Part shown: positions 38,591 through 47,071 of the stretch, in pieces
How the letters are laid out: each line of letters begins with the position of its first letter
Position numbering within the stretch: position 1 is the stretch's first letter
Assembly: GCF_023347235.1 (NCBI RefSeq)
Contig: NZ_CP094467.1
Location: forward strand, 1,488,001 to 1,552,000
Reading direction: 5' to 3'
Length of the DNA stretch: 64,000 nt
Source of the DNA: Faecalibacterium sp. I4-1-79
Lineage (GTDB): Bacteria > Bacillota > Clostridia > Oscillospirales > Ruminococcaceae
Program-made: the position numbers and the translations under genes
Notes under the pieces: model-generated
Told to the model about the DNA's origin: nothing
Seen by the model: only the letters and a program-made list of their open reading frames with translations
Databases searched by the model: none

Positions 38591-40597
38591 ATGCGCACCG
38601 AAACCGATGAGATCCGCGACAACCTGAAGTACCTGACCCTGCTGGCCAGAGATTACCCCTCGCAGGCGGCAGCTGCCAGCGAGATCATCAGCACACAGGC
38701 GCTGCTCAAGCTGCCCAAAGGCACGGAGCATTTCATGAGCGACCTGCACGGCGAAAACGAGGCCTTTGTGCACATCCTGAACTCCGCCTCCGGTGTCATC
38801 CGGGAAAAGGTGGATGCCGTGCTGGGTGACACCATGCCGGAGGCAGCCCGTGCAGAGCTTGCCACCCTGATCTACTATCCCACCGAAAAGCTGCCTCAGC
38901 TTAAAGCACGCTGCACCACTGAGGATGCGCTGGAGCAGTGGTATACCCAGACCCTTCTCCAGCTGATCGATATCTGCCGTCTGGTGTCCTCCAAGCACAC
39001 CCGCGACCATGTGCGCGGCTGTCTGCCGTCCAGCTGCGGCTATATTCTGGACGAGCTGCTCCACGCCCATTTTGAGGATCACGATAAAGACCTGTACTAC
39101 GGCCAGATCGTGGGCAGCATCATCGAGAACGGCCGCGCCGACCGCTTTATTGTGCGGCTGTGCGAGCTGATCAAGCATCTGGCGGTGGATAAGCTGCATA
39201 TCGTGGGCGACCTGTTCGACCGTGGCCCCCGCCCGGACATTATTCTGGATTTGTTGATGCGCCACCATAACGTGGATATCCAGTGGGGCAACCATGACGT
39301 GGTGTGGATGGGTGCTGCCGCTGGCAGTCCCATCTGCATCTGTACGGTACTTAAAACTACGCTGGCCTACCATAACCATGGCATGCTGGAGGATTGCTAC
39401 GGCATCAATCTGCGGCACTTACAGCGCATGGCGGAGCAGTTCTATGGTGAGGATGATCTTTCCATCTGGATGCCCCACACGGACGCCGCCCGCGGCCCCT
39501 ATACGGAAGGAATGCTCCACCGCTGCGCCGTGATGCACAAGGCCATCTCCATCCTCATGTTCAAGCTGGAGTGTCAGGTCATCGACCGCAACCCGGATTT
39601 CCAGATGCAGGGGCGGGATTATCTGCGCCGCATCGATTGGAGTACCCATACTGTGCAGGTAGGGGAGAAGTGCTACCCCCTGCGGGACACCTCTTTCCCC
39701 ACGGTAGACCCGGCAGACCCCGCAAAGCTGAACCCGGACGAGGAACTGGTGCTGCACAAGCTGGTGCAGTCTTTCCGGCAGAGCGAAAGATTACAGCAGC
39801 ACATTGAATTTTTGTATGCCAAGGGCAGCGTGTATCACATTGAAAACGGCAATCTGCTCTACCACGGCGCTGTGCCCATGAACACGAAGGGCGGCTTTGC
39901 GGTGGAGCACTTCGAGGGACGCCGCTACTCCGGTCGTGCCCTGATGGATTACTGCGACGCCCGCGCCCGCCGTGGCTACTACGGGGCAGAGGGCAGCGCC
40001 GCCCGCCAGAGCGGACAGGATTTTCTGTGGTATCTGTGGTGCGGCAAACTTTCGCCGCTGTTTGGCCGCAGCGCCATGACCACCTTCGAGCGGCTGTATA
40101 TCGCAGACCCCGCCACCCATACGGAGGTCAAGGACCCTTATTATAGCTGGTACAACGACGAAGCCGCCTGCCGCCGCATTCTGGCAGAGTTCGGTCTGCC
40201 GGGCACGAGCCATATCGTCAACGGCCATGTGCCGGTGCAGGAGAAAAACGGCGAGAGTCCCATCAAGGGCGGGGGACGGCTGGTGGTCATCGATGGCGGG
40301 TTCTGCCGCGCCTACCACGAAAAGACCGGCATTGCGGGCTACACGCTGGTGTATTCCAGCCGCACCATGTCCCTGCGCACCCATCAGCCCTTTGAAAGCG
40401 CAGAAAAGGCGGTGCGGGAGAACTTGGACATCCTGTCCCAGAAGAACATTCTGGAGACCGAAAATCATCGCATCCTCGTGGAAGATACGGACGAGGGCGA
40501 GGTGCTGCGGGAGCGCGTGCACGACCTCAAGCAGCTGGTAACGGCCTATCAGCTGGGCTGGATCCCGGAGGCGCGGTGCGAGGATCACGTTTGGTGA
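38591..40597 (+). CDS. fbp: Fructose-1,6-bisphosphatase, class 3
   Basis: Gluconeogenic phosphatase of 668 residues, close to the 671 of the Bacillus enzyme. Metallophosphatase motifs are SDLHGE (near 52), GDLFDRGP (near 208) and WGNHD (near 231). The start ATG 38591 has GGAGGA five bases before it and matches the family N-terminus; ATG 38579 in the same frame is possible. Confidence 0.93.
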   Translation: MRTETDEIRDNLKYLTLLARDYPSQAAAASEIISTQALLKLPKGTEHFMSDLHGENEAFVHILNSASGVIREKVDAVLGDTMPEAARAELATLIYYPTEKLPQLKARCTTEDALEQWYTQTLLQLIDICRLVSSKHTRDHVRGCLPSSCGYILDELLHAHFEDHDKDLYYGQIVGSIIENGRADRFIVRLCELIKHLAVDKLHIVGDLFDRGPRPDIILDLLMRHHNVDIQWGNHDVVWMGAAAGSPICICTVLKTTLAYHNHGMLEDCYGINLRHLQRMAEQFYGEDDLSIWMPHTDAARGPYTEGMLHRCAVMHKAISILMFKLECQVIDRNPDFQMQGRDYLRRIDWSTHTVQVGEKCYPLRDTSFPTVDPADPAKLNPDEELVLHKLVQSFRQSERLQQHIEFLYAKGSVYHIENGNLLYHGAVPMNTKGGFAVEHFEGRRYSGRALMDYCDARARRGYYGAEGSAARQSGQDFLWYLWCGKLSPLFGRSAMTTFERLYIADPATHTEVKDPYYSWYNDEAACRRILAEFGLPGTSHIVNGHVPVQEKNGESPIKGGGRLVVIDGGFCRAYHEKTGIAGYTLVYSSRTMSLRTHQPFESAEKAVRENLDILSQKNILETENHRILVEDTDEGEVLRERVHDLKQLVTAYQLGWIPEARCEDHVW

Positions 40598-40721
40598 TAT
40601 CGCCAAAGGGTAAAATTTGGGTCAGATTTGGCCAAAATTGATGAAAAACCCAATAAATTTTTGGAATATCCGCGTGTAATCTGGGCAAAACAGAAAATAA
40701 TGAAACAGATACAAATCGGGC

Positions 40722-40750
40722 TTTGCTTTTTTGTGGAAGTAGTGTATAAT
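40722..40750 (+). promoter_or_regulatory. Promoter of murA
   Basis: TTGCTT (40722-40727), 17-base spacer, TATAAT (40745-40750). The 128-base leader contains a hairpin (AGGCCTG 40840-40846 with CAGGCCT 40852-40858) ending six bases before the ribosome site. Confidence 0.75.
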
Positions 40751-40878
40751 AGGATAGTTATAAAACCGCCCCGGTGTTGGTAAATCTGTACACCCCGGCA
40801 GTACAAGTAACGAAATGGAATGCTTTCAGTAGCCTTAACAGGCCTGTGGCACAGGCCTTTGACAAGGAGATCATAAAA

Positions 40879-42165
40879 GTGGAGAAATTTGTTATTACCG
40901 GCGGTAAGCCCCTGCACGGAGAAGTGACTATTTCCGGCGCAAAAAATGCGGCTGTGGGTATTCTGCCTGCTACTATTCTGGCAGCGGATGTCTGCGTGAT
41001 CGAAAATCTGCCTGATATCAGCGATGTGTCGGTCAGCCTCAAGATCCTGAGCACCCTGGGTGCACAGGTGAAGATGCTCAACCGCAACACCTACGAGATC
41101 GATACGCGGCATCTGGTCACTACCAATGTGCCAGACGATCTGTCCCGCCAGATGCGCGCCAGCTACTACTTCCTCGGTGCGCTGCTTTCCCGCTTCGGCA
41201 AGGCACAGGTGGCCATGCCCGGCGGCTGCAATCTGGGCCCCCGCCCCATCGACCAGCACCTGAAGGTGTTCAGCGCACTGGGCGCAGAGGACAGCGTGGA
41301 TTACGGCATGATCACCGTGCGCACCAAGCAGGAGCTGACCGGTGCCCATATCTTCTTTGATAAGGTCAGCGTGGGCGCTACCATGAACGGTATGCTCTCT
41401 GCGGTCATGGCCAAGGGCCAGACCATTCTGGAAAACTGCGCCAAGGAGCCCCATGTGGTGGACTTGGCAAACTTTTTGAATATGTGCGGCGCAGATGTGC
41501 GTGGTGCCGGTACGGATGTCATCAAGGTGCGCGGCGTGGAAAAGATGCACGGCTGCACTTACAGCATCATTCCGGATCAGATTGAAGCCGGCAGCTACAT
41601 GGTGGCTGCCGCTGCCACCGGCGGCGATGTGCTCATCAAGAATGTTACCCCCAAGCATTTGGAGCCCATCACGGCCAAGCTGCGCCGTGCAGGGATCACA
41701 GTGGAAGAATTTGACGATGCTGTGCGGGTATCCCGTACCGGCGATATTCTGCCGCTGAAGATCAACACCATGCCGCACCCCGGCTTCCCCACCGATATGC
41801 AGCCCCTGATGGGTGTGCTGCTGAGCGTGGCTAAGGGCACCAGCACCATCACCGAGAGCGTGTGGGATAATCGTTTCCGCTATGTGGACGAGCTGCGCAA
41901 GATGGGAGCCAGCGTACAGGTGGACGGTCAGGTAGCCGTGTTTGAGGGCGTAGAAAAGCTCAGCCCCGCACCGCTGCGCGCTTCCGACCTGCGTGCCGGT
42001 GCAGCTATGGTAGTGGCTGCTCTGATGGCCGATGGCACCAGCGAGATCGAGGAGATCGGTCATATCGAGCGCGGCTACGAGAATATCGTGGAAAAGCTGC
42101 GCGGTCTGGGCGCTGATATCAGCAAGGTGGAGCGGACGCCCGCCGCACTGGAACAGGCCCTGTAA
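40879..42165 (+). CDS. murA: UDP-N-acetylglucosamine 1-carboxyvinyltransferase
   Basis: First committed step of peptidoglycan synthesis, enolpyruvyl transfer to UDP-GlcNAc. The 428-residue protein has the substrate-binding ISGAKNAA near residue 17 and the fosfomycin-target cysteine Cys117 in PGGCNLGPRPID. Start GTG 40879 is set by AAGGAGA (40864-40870); an ATG 105 bases upstream lacks a site and adds non-homologous residues. Confidence 0.95.
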   Translation: MEKFVITGGKPLHGEVTISGAKNAAVGILPATILAADVCVIENLPDISDVSVSLKILSTLGAQVKMLNRNTYEIDTRHLVTTNVPDDLSRQMRASYYFLGALLSRFGKAQVAMPGGCNLGPRPIDQHLKVFSALGAEDSVDYGMITVRTKQELTGAHIFFDKVSVGATMNGMLSAVMAKGQTILENCAKEPHVVDLANFLNMCGADVRGAGTDVIKVRGVEKMHGCTYSIIPDQIEAGSYMVAAAATGGDVLIKNVTPKHLEPITAKLRRAGITVEEFDDAVRVSRTGDILPLKINTMPHPGFPTDMQPLMGVLLSVAKGTSTITESVWDNRFRYVDELRKMGASVQVDGQVAVFEGVEKLSPAPLRASDLRAGAAMVVAALMADGTSEIEEIGHIERGYENIVEKLRGLGADISKVERTPAALEQAL

Positions 42166-42180
42166 CGCAAACAACAAAAC

Positions 42181-42217
42181 AAACAGCCTGCCGTAAGTTC
42201 TGTGCGGCGGGCTGTTT
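42181..42217 (+). terminator. Terminator after murA
   Basis: Thirteen-base arms (42181-42193 and 42205-42217) with one G-U pair and a T run. Confidence 0.85.
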
Positions 42218-42242
42218 TCAGGTGGTAACATAAGAGGTTTTC

Positions 42243-43031
42243 ATGGCAGAGTTCATTTCATTGTATTCCGGTTCTTCCGGCAACAGCAGCGTGGTGCGCT
42301 GTGGTGCGCAGTACCTTATCGTGGATATGGGCAAGGGGGTACGCACTACCACAGCAGCGCTCAAATCGCTGGGGCTAGCCGTCAGCGATTGCGCGGGCAT
42401 CCTTGTCACCCACGAGCACAGCGACCACGTCAAGGGGCTTTCCACCTTCCTCAAAAAGAACCCACTGCCGGTGTACGGTGCAGCGGCTACGCTGGATTTT
42501 CTGGATGCCAACGATATCGTGCCCGCCAACTGCGAACTGAACGCGCTGGAGGGCAGGGAAGAGGACATCGGCTGCTTCGGGGTACAGTCCTTTCCCACCA
42601 GCCACGACGTGCCCTGCGTAGGTTACCGCATCCATACCCCGGACGATAAGACCATGACCATCGCCACTGACCTTGGCACCCTGACCCCGCCGGTGCACGA
42701 AGCGCTTTCCGGCTGTGACCTTGTGGCGCTGGAAAGCAACTACGACCTGCACATGCTGCGCAGCGGGCCCTACCCCTATTATCTGCGCGCCCGCATCGAG
42801 AGCGTGCGAGGGCACCTTTCCAACGACGAGTGCTCCGCAAAGCTTCTGGAACTCATCCAGAGCGGCTGCAAAAAGTTCGCCCTGTGCCATCTCTCGCAGG
42901 AGAATAACACGCCGACTCTTGCTTTGCAGACCGTGTTCACCACCTTGGGTGCAGCCGGTGTCGTGCCGGAAAAGGACTGCATTGTGCAGGCACAGCGCCG
43001 CAACGAGGTAAGCCCTGCATTAGAGTTCTGA
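42243..43031 (+). CDS. Metallo-beta-lactamase fold hydrolase, WalJ/YycJ-like
   Basis: Predicted metal-dependent hydrolase or nuclease (262 residues). The HxHxDH motif is seen as THEHSDH near residue 56, with later metal ligands in SHD and ATDLG. The N-terminal SLYSGSSGNSS is typical of YycJ/WalJ, linked in B. subtilis to coordination of cell division and DNA replication. The usual walRK neighbours are absent here. Confidence 0.88.
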   Translation: MAEFISLYSGSSGNSSVVRCGAQYLIVDMGKGVRTTTAALKSLGLAVSDCAGILVTHEHSDHVKGLSTFLKKNPLPVYGAAATLDFLDANDIVPANCELNALEGREEDIGCFGVQSFPTSHDVPCVGYRIHTPDDKTMTIATDLGTLTPPVHEALSGCDLVALESNYDLHMLRSGPYPYYLRARIESVRGHLSNDECSAKLLELIQSGCKKFALCHLSQENNTPTLALQTVFTTLGAAGVVPEKDCIVQAQRRNEVSPALEF

Positions 43032-43044
43032 TTTGTCGCAAAAT

Positions 43045-43112
43045 AAAGCCATCTGCAACAGCTGATTCCAAGGGTTTCACCCCCCCGGTCATGCTGCGGC
43101 AGATGGCTTTTC
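43045..43112. terminator. Bidirectional terminator between walJ-like gene and dnaI
   Basis: Perfect 12-base arms (43045-43056 and 43099-43110) with a 42-base loop; A and T tails face both ways. Confidence 0.65.
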
Positions 43113-43188
43113 ATTTGCACGGCAATTCGCACTTATTTTAAAATTGCTTCTCTCAAAAGATGTACAGCTCCGGCAGAAACAAAACGAC

Positions 43189-44169
43189 TTACTCTGCGGC
43201 CTTCTGCACCCGGATATCACTGCCTAAAAACTTGATCTGTACAAAGGCCGCAAGGCGGCTGGAGATCTTCTCTGTATACAGCTTTTCCAGCAGCGCACCG
43301 TCCGTGATATTGGTGGTGACGATGGTGGGTAGCTTTGCGCCCAAGCGGTTATTCAGCAGGCTGTACAGATTCGTCAGGAAGAAGCTGGAGTTGAACTCGG
43401 TGCCCAGATCATCAAGGATCAGCAGATCGGCGTTGCAGGCAGTCTGGAACAAAGTCTCCTCCTCGCCGCCGGGGTCTGTGCCGAAATGCAGCGCTTCCAG
43501 CTTGCCGAAAAAGTCCGGGCAGGAGACATAGATCACATCATAGTTCTGCCGCAGCACCTCTCCGGCAATGGCAAGGGCGGCATGGGTCTTGCCAAGCCCT
43601 GCGTTGCCCACCAGCAGCAGGCTTTCGCGGGTGGCGGGGGAGAAGTCTGCGGCGTAATCCCGCAGGTCGGCCAGAACCTCGGCCATGTAGCTGCGCACAC
43701 TCTCACCCAGCGTCTTGTCCACCGTGTTGGGGTAGTAGTCCAGCTGCATGGTGTCAAAGCTGGAGATGGACAGGCTGGACAGCTCCTCGATCTCCTTGCG
43801 GCGCAGCTGCTGCATCACCCGGCGCACACAGTCGCAGGTATGGCCGTCCACTGCGCCGGTGTCCTCGCACCACTTGCAGGTGAACTTTGGCTCCAGCGCA
43901 TCCGCAGGACGTCCGCTCTCAGCCAGCAGCGCGGTCAGCTTCTGCTTTGCCGCCGCAAGCGCAGCGGCAGCTTCGGTGCGGTCTTTGCCGGAGGCTCCGG
44001 CAATGGCACAGCGGATGCCTCGCACCCGCACCTCTTCCTCGGCGTGACGCAGCCCGGGAATCGCGGCTTCGGCTTCAGCCTGTGCATCCTGCGCCAAAGC
44101 GCGGGCGGTCTGCCGCCGCATGGCTACGGTGCGCAATGCCTGCTGATATAATTCGTTTTTGGTACGCAT
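43189..44169 (-). CDS. DnaI/DnaC-like helicase loader ATPase
   Basis: AAA+ protein of 326 residues that loads the replicative helicase. The zinc-binding CKWCEDTG...CDC is near residues 98-112, Walker A GNAGLGKT near 189 and Walker B LLILDDLGTE near 250. A charged coiled-coil N-terminus precedes. It lies directly after the dnaD-like gene, the common primosome pairing. Confidence 0.9.
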   Translation of the reverse strand: MRTKNELYQQALRTVAMRRQTARALAQDAQAEAEAAIPGLRHAEEEVRVRGIRCAIAGASGKDRTEAAAALAAAKQKLTALLAESGRPADALEPKFTCKWCEDTGAVDGHTCDCVRRVMQQLRRKEIEELSSLSISSFDTMQLDYYPNTVDKTLGESVRSYMAEVLADLRDYAADFSPATRESLLLVGNAGLGKTHAALAIAGEVLRQNYDVIYVSCPDFFGKLEALHFGTDPGGEEETLFQTACNADLLILDDLGTEFNSSFFLTNLYSLLNNRLGAKLPTIVTTNITDGALLEKLYTEKISSRLAAFVQIKFLGSDIRVQKAAE

Positions 44170-44178
44170 AAAGGCTCC

Positions 44179-45093
44179 TTACTCCGGCTTCTTGATCAGG
44201 GGACGACGGCGGGTGGCGTTTTTCAGGATATCGTTTCCGCTGGGTGTGTCGCGGTCCACCCGGATATTCCGGCTGGCACCGGCTGCGGCCACCGGGCCGC
44301 GCACATCATGGATGCTGCGCAGACCCTTGGCGTTCCATGTTTTCAGGATGCTGTTCCAGTACCACAGATCCCGCTTGGGGCCGGCCTGTACGGCGGCTTC
44401 CTGCACCATGGCGTCATCATAGCCGTACACCTCGTACCAGCGTGCAATGGCCTTGCGCCCGCCCAGCGTCAGCTCCTCGGGGGTGATCTGCAACAGGCTG
44501 CTGACGTATTCCTCGCGGCTCTGGCGCAGCGCCAGCAGCTTTAAGTGGGCATCGGCCTGCTCGCCGGTCTCTACGCCCTCGGCGCGCCAGACCTTCAGCT
44601 CATGGGTCACAGCGGCCATGGTGCGTTTGCCCCGGCTGGCCACATAGGCTACGCACAACATCACAGTCTCGGGTGCAAAGCCTTCCTGCACATACAGGTT
44701 CACCAGTTTTTCCATCTCGGTATGGGTCAGCGGACGGGCAAAGCTGGTCTGTGCGCAGTCGATCAGGCTGGAGATCATAGGGTCGGTACGGCTGGCAGCG
44801 GCGATCTCCGCCCACCGCATGGGGGCAGGGGCGCTGGGCTCTGCGCCCGGCGCGGCGTTCTCCTCGTAGCGCTCCAAAAGCCCCGCACCCGCCCAGAACG
44901 CCAGCGCACTCTCGGCGCTGATGTGGCTGCGCAGCTTAAGGTCTGCGCAGAGCTTGTCCGGGTCGGTCACGCCGGTGGCCAGCACATATAACGCCACCCG
45001 CACATTGTATTCTTCGGCAATGCCCAGCTTGGAGAACACCAGCTGCGGCACGGCGATGGTATCGCCCTTCAGTTCTTTCAAACGGTAGATCAT
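44179..45093 (-). CDS. DnaD-domain replication initiation protein
   Basis: Primosome component of 304 residues. An N-terminal winged-helix-like part is followed by two DnaD domains with the hallmark WNSILKTW (YYWxxILxxW type) near residue 258. Co-directional with dnaI (9-base gap) and with the upstream small gene, forming a replication-start operon. Confidence 0.88.
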   Translation of the reverse strand: MIYRLKELKGDTIAVPQLVFSKLGIAEEYNVRVALYVLATGVTDPDKLCADLKLRSHISAESALAFWAGAGLLERYEENAAPGAEPSAPAPMRWAEIAAASRTDPMISSLIDCAQTSFARPLTHTEMEKLVNLYVQEGFAPETVMLCVAYVASRGKRTMAAVTHELKVWRAEGVETGEQADAHLKLLALRQSREEYVSSLLQITPEELTLGGRKAIARWYEVYGYDDAMVQEAAVQAGPKRDLWYWNSILKTWNAKGLRSIHDVRGPVAAAGASRNIRVDRDTPSGNDILKNATRRRPLIKKPE

Positions 45094-45109
45094 GGTTTCC
45101 TCGTTCGGT

Positions 45110-45478
45110 TTATTCGTTGGCAGTATCCGGCTCAGCAGGCGGCTCCCAGGGGTCGCAATCCATCATGTCCGGGCAGTTGTTCCAGCGCTCTGGTTCGGCA
45201 TCGTAGGCGTCTTTCAGATACTGCGCGGCGGCGGCACGTCCCTCGTCGGTCAGCGGAAACACCTCCCGGCGGCGCAGGGCGGGGTCGGTCTTGTCGATCG
45301 TCCAAGGCGCGGGCCAGTAATCCACGGTGAGAATTTTCTCCTCCTTGGTGGCATCCGCGCCGCCGTCCGGGTTCGGCACGGTGCGCTTGCCCGGGGTAAG
45401 CCGGTAGCGCAGCCCGGCCTCGTTGCCGCTGTAATCATTCTTGCACAAAAAGTAGTGCAGCAGGGGAACAAAGATCAT
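45110..45478 (-). CDS. Conserved hypothetical protein upstream of dnaD
   Basis: A 122-residue acidic soluble protein beginning MIFVPLLHYFLCKNDYSG. A middle segment rich in Pro and charged residues and a Pro/Glu C-terminus follow. I do not recognise it. AAAGGAC is upstream of ATG 45478. Its position as first gene of the dnaD-dnaI operon suggests a replication or cell-cycle link, by context only. Confidence 0.6.
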   Translation of the reverse strand: MIFVPLLHYFLCKNDYSGNEAGLRYRLTPGKRTVPNPDGGADATKEEKILTVDYWPAPWTIDKTDPALRRREVFPLTDEGRAAAAQYLKDAYDAEPERWNNCPDMMDCDPWEPPAEPDTANE

Positions 45479-45670
45479 GGTGCAGCTCGTCCTTTCCGGC
45501 AAAAGGCACGGCCTTTTGCGCAATCAATTCTATTATAAAGCCGCCGGGCCAAAATGCAACAACTTTTTGTGAAACGCCCCACAAAAGCTGCCCTGCTTAC
45601 AGGAAATCCGGCCTTGACAGCACCGTAGAAATATGGTAAAATATTGCCTGTTGCAGCAGATGTGCAATGT

Positions 45671-45746
45671 GCTACTGTGGCTCAGCTGGTAGAGCAGCTC
45701 ACTCGTAATGAGCAGGTCGCCTGTTCGAATCAGGTCAGTAGCTCCA
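45671..45746 (+). tRNA. tRNA-Thr(CGT)
   Basis: Complete cloverleaf: acceptor GCTACTG pairs with CAGTAGC, the anticodon arm GCTCA/TGAGC carries loop CTCGTAA (anticodon CGT, 45704-45706), the T loop is TTCGAAT and CCA is encoded. No repeat of its 3' end is visible in the window, so I cannot call it an attachment site. Confidence 0.95.
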
Positions 45747-45751
45747 AAAAG

Positions 45752-45798
45752 AAACCCCCGAAAGTTGGCTTGTGAAGCCAGTTTTCGGGGGTTTTTGT
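45752..45798 (+). terminator. Terminator after tRNA-Thr
   Basis: AACCCCCGAAA pairs with TTTTCGGGGGTT around an inner GGCTT/AAGCC stem, followed by TTTTT. Confidence 0.85.
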
Positions 45799-45964
45799 TT
45801 GTGCGGCAGGGGATGGGAAAGTGGGCGATTGTGCCTTAATTACCCCTGTTTATCTGGAAATTGCTTTAATTAGTGGCGCAAAAGACGGCGCAATAAAAGC
45901 ACGGTGCAAACTGCATCGTGCTAAAAATGGGCAAACAAAAACCACGGTGCGTGTGCATCGTGGT

Positions 45965-46087
45965 TCAATCGTCAACGTAGTTATCTACATCTGGCCATTC
46001 GGTCATATTTTCGCTTTTTTCTTCCAGCTTTTTGATTTCAGCTGCAAGTTCTTCCGGTGTTTTACCAGAAGGTGTGTATTCTTTCAT
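45965..46087 (-). CDS. Forty-residue acidic protein
   Basis: MKEYTPSGKTPEELAAEIKK is its first half; the rest is acidic and helical. GGAG lies ten bases before ATG 46087. The start overlaps the end of the next-upstream gene in its repaired frame by ATGA, so it was translated by coupling. Last of three tiny AT-rich genes, probably from a mobile element. Function unknown. Confidence 0.5.
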   Translation of the reverse strand: MKEYTPSGKTPEELAAEIKKLEEKSENMTEWPDVDNYVDD

Positions 46088-46265
46088 TTAATTTCACTCC
46101 GTTCGATTCCGTACCAGCGTTTTCCTTTTTTGTTGGTTTCAATACGCGGGCATCATAAATCTTTCCATTGCGCAATGCAATAGGATCGTCTTTTTCGATA
46201 AATCTTACTTTGATCATATCGCCTGTACGCATTGAGGTTCGGTTTCTGATAAGGCGATAAGACAT
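46062..46265 (-). CDS. Small mobile-element protein, probably frameshifted
   Basis: As read, 67 residues starting MSYRLIRNRTSMRTGDMIKV. The core IALRNGKIYDARVLK resembles a short beta-rich domain found in clostridial phage and plasmid proteins. After KPTKK the frame becomes non-typical. One base earlier, the -1 frame continues GKRWYGIERSEIK and stops at TGA overlapping the next ATG. The shift is at a run of six A (A AAA AAG, near 46120-46126). This is a one-base deletion, a sequencing error, or -1 frameshifting. AT-rich against its neighbours. Confidence 0.5.
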   Translation of the reverse strand: MSYRLIRNRTSMRTGDMIKVRFIEKDDPIALRNGKIYDARVLKPTKKENAGTESNGVKLNERIHTFW

Positions 46266-46274
46266 TCTGGCTTG

Positions 46275-46388
46275 TTACAAACTCATTTCGTTTGCACCGT
46301 CGGGAAGGTCGGGGTCGAAAAGTTGCACAGGGTCATATTCCGCAACATGGGTTTTGCTGCATACTGGGCAAGGAATCGTTTCTGCCAC
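46275..46388 (-). CDS. Thirty-seven-residue CPVC-motif protein
   Basis: Starts GTG 46388 with GGAGAGG seven bases upstream. MAETIPCPVCSKTHVAEYDP has one CxxC knuckle. It is first of the three tiny genes, behind a structured leader. Function unknown; its coding status rests on the ribosome site and operon position. Confidence 0.45.
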   Translation of the reverse strand: MAETIPCPVCSKTHVAEYDPVQLFDPDLPDGANEMSL

Positions 46389-46417
46389 GATCGTGCCTCT
46401 CCATTTTTATTATATAA

Positions 46418-46484
46418 AAGATACTCCCACACTGCTCCCGAAGGCAGTGCGGTGCACCCTTTGCGGATGCACAGGAAGTATCTT
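46418..46484 (-). ncRNA. Three-way-junction structured leader RNA
   Basis: On the minus strand, closing stem AAGATACT/AGTATCTT (46477-46484 with 46418-46425) encloses two hairpins. One is GTGCATCC/GGGTGCAC with a GCAAA-type loop. The other is CACTGCC/GGAGCAGTG capped by C(UUCG)G. A T-rich tail follows. This could be an attenuator or riboswitch-like leader of the small genes; I recognise no known class. Confidence 0.5.
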
Positions 46485-46492
46485 CTGCAATA

Positions 46493-46521
46493 AGTATAGC
46501 GCGGGTTACCGCTGAAAGCAA
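46493..46521 (-). promoter_or_regulatory. Promoter of the tiny-gene operon
   Basis: Minus strand: TTGCTT (46516-46521), 17-base spacer, TATACT (46493-46498). Start near 46486 matches the beginning of the structured leader. Confidence 0.6.
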
Positions 46522-46563
46522 GGGGAGGGCGTTGCGAGTTAATAATTTTACGCGGTCGTAAAG

Positions 46564-46613
46564 CCAAAACCCGCCGCACCCTGCCCGGAAACTCCGGCGG
46601 CAGAACGCGGCGG
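46564..46613 (-). terminator. Terminator of glsB copy 1
   Basis: Minus-strand hairpin of about 15-base arms (46599-46613 with 46571-46585, one internal mismatch) followed by TTTT. The same sequence, diverged, follows copy 2 at 62387-62437. Confidence 0.7.
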
Positions 46614-46631
46614 TATACTGTTACAAAAAAC

Positions 46632-46916
46632 TTACTTAGAGATCTTCTGTCCGATCCAGATGCAGGCACCGATCACCGAGATGGCAAAAGAAGAAAAGCT
46701 GCCGGAAGCGTGGATGCCCAGCAGACCGAACAGAAACTCGCCCACAAAGCTGCCCAGCACACCCATCAGGATGTTGCGGCCAAGGGAAGTTTCGGTGCCC
46801 ATAAAGCGCCCGGCCAGATATCCGGCCAATGCGCCCACCAGCGTCAGCAGGCCGGTCAGGCAGCCCACCAGTACGCACAGCAGGGCAACAATGAGCAAAA
46901 TCGTTAAAGTGATCAT
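46632..46916 (-). CDS. GlsB/YeaQ/YmgE-type membrane protein, copy 1
   Basis: Ninety-four residues, almost wholly hydrophobic, three helices with Gly zipper motifs (LAGYLAGRFMG, GVLGSFVGEFLFGLLG) of the transglycosylase-associated/GlsB family. It is a diverged duplicate of the gene at 62455-62781, lacking a 12-residue insertion. Identity ends seven bases before its ATG, where prophage sequence begins, so it has no ribosome site or promoter and is probably silent. Confidence 0.8.
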   Translation of the reverse strand: MITLTILLIVALLCVLVGCLTGLLTLVGALAGYLAGRFMGTETSLGRNILMGVLGSFVGEFLFGLLGIHASGSFSSFAISVIGACIWIGQKISK

Positions 46917-46918
46917 AG

Positions 46919-47056
46919 TTTATCTACGACGAGTGCCGGTATGTGCTGATGGAAAACCCCATCAGTCCCCGGCAGGTACGCAAAGAGGTGGTGCTGCGGG
47001 ACGACACGTTGGACATGGATGTGCACCGCAGCCCCATCCGGGTGATGCGGGTATAA
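46919..47056 (+). pseudogene. C-terminal fragment of a phage terminase large subunit (probable)
   Basis: An open frame without start runs from the glsB junction to TAA 47054. It reads IYDECRYVLMENPISPRQV and ends IRVMRV. Position immediately before a portal gene and the IYDE...LMENP pattern suggest the end of a terminase. The 5' part is lost at the breakpoint near 46921. Confidence 0.5.
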
Positions 47057-47071
47057 GCGGAAGGAGAAGCG

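Noticed and set aside
45671-45746. tRNA-Thr as integration site of the island
   Set aside because: I found no second copy of the tRNA 3' end at the island's far side and no integrase gene.
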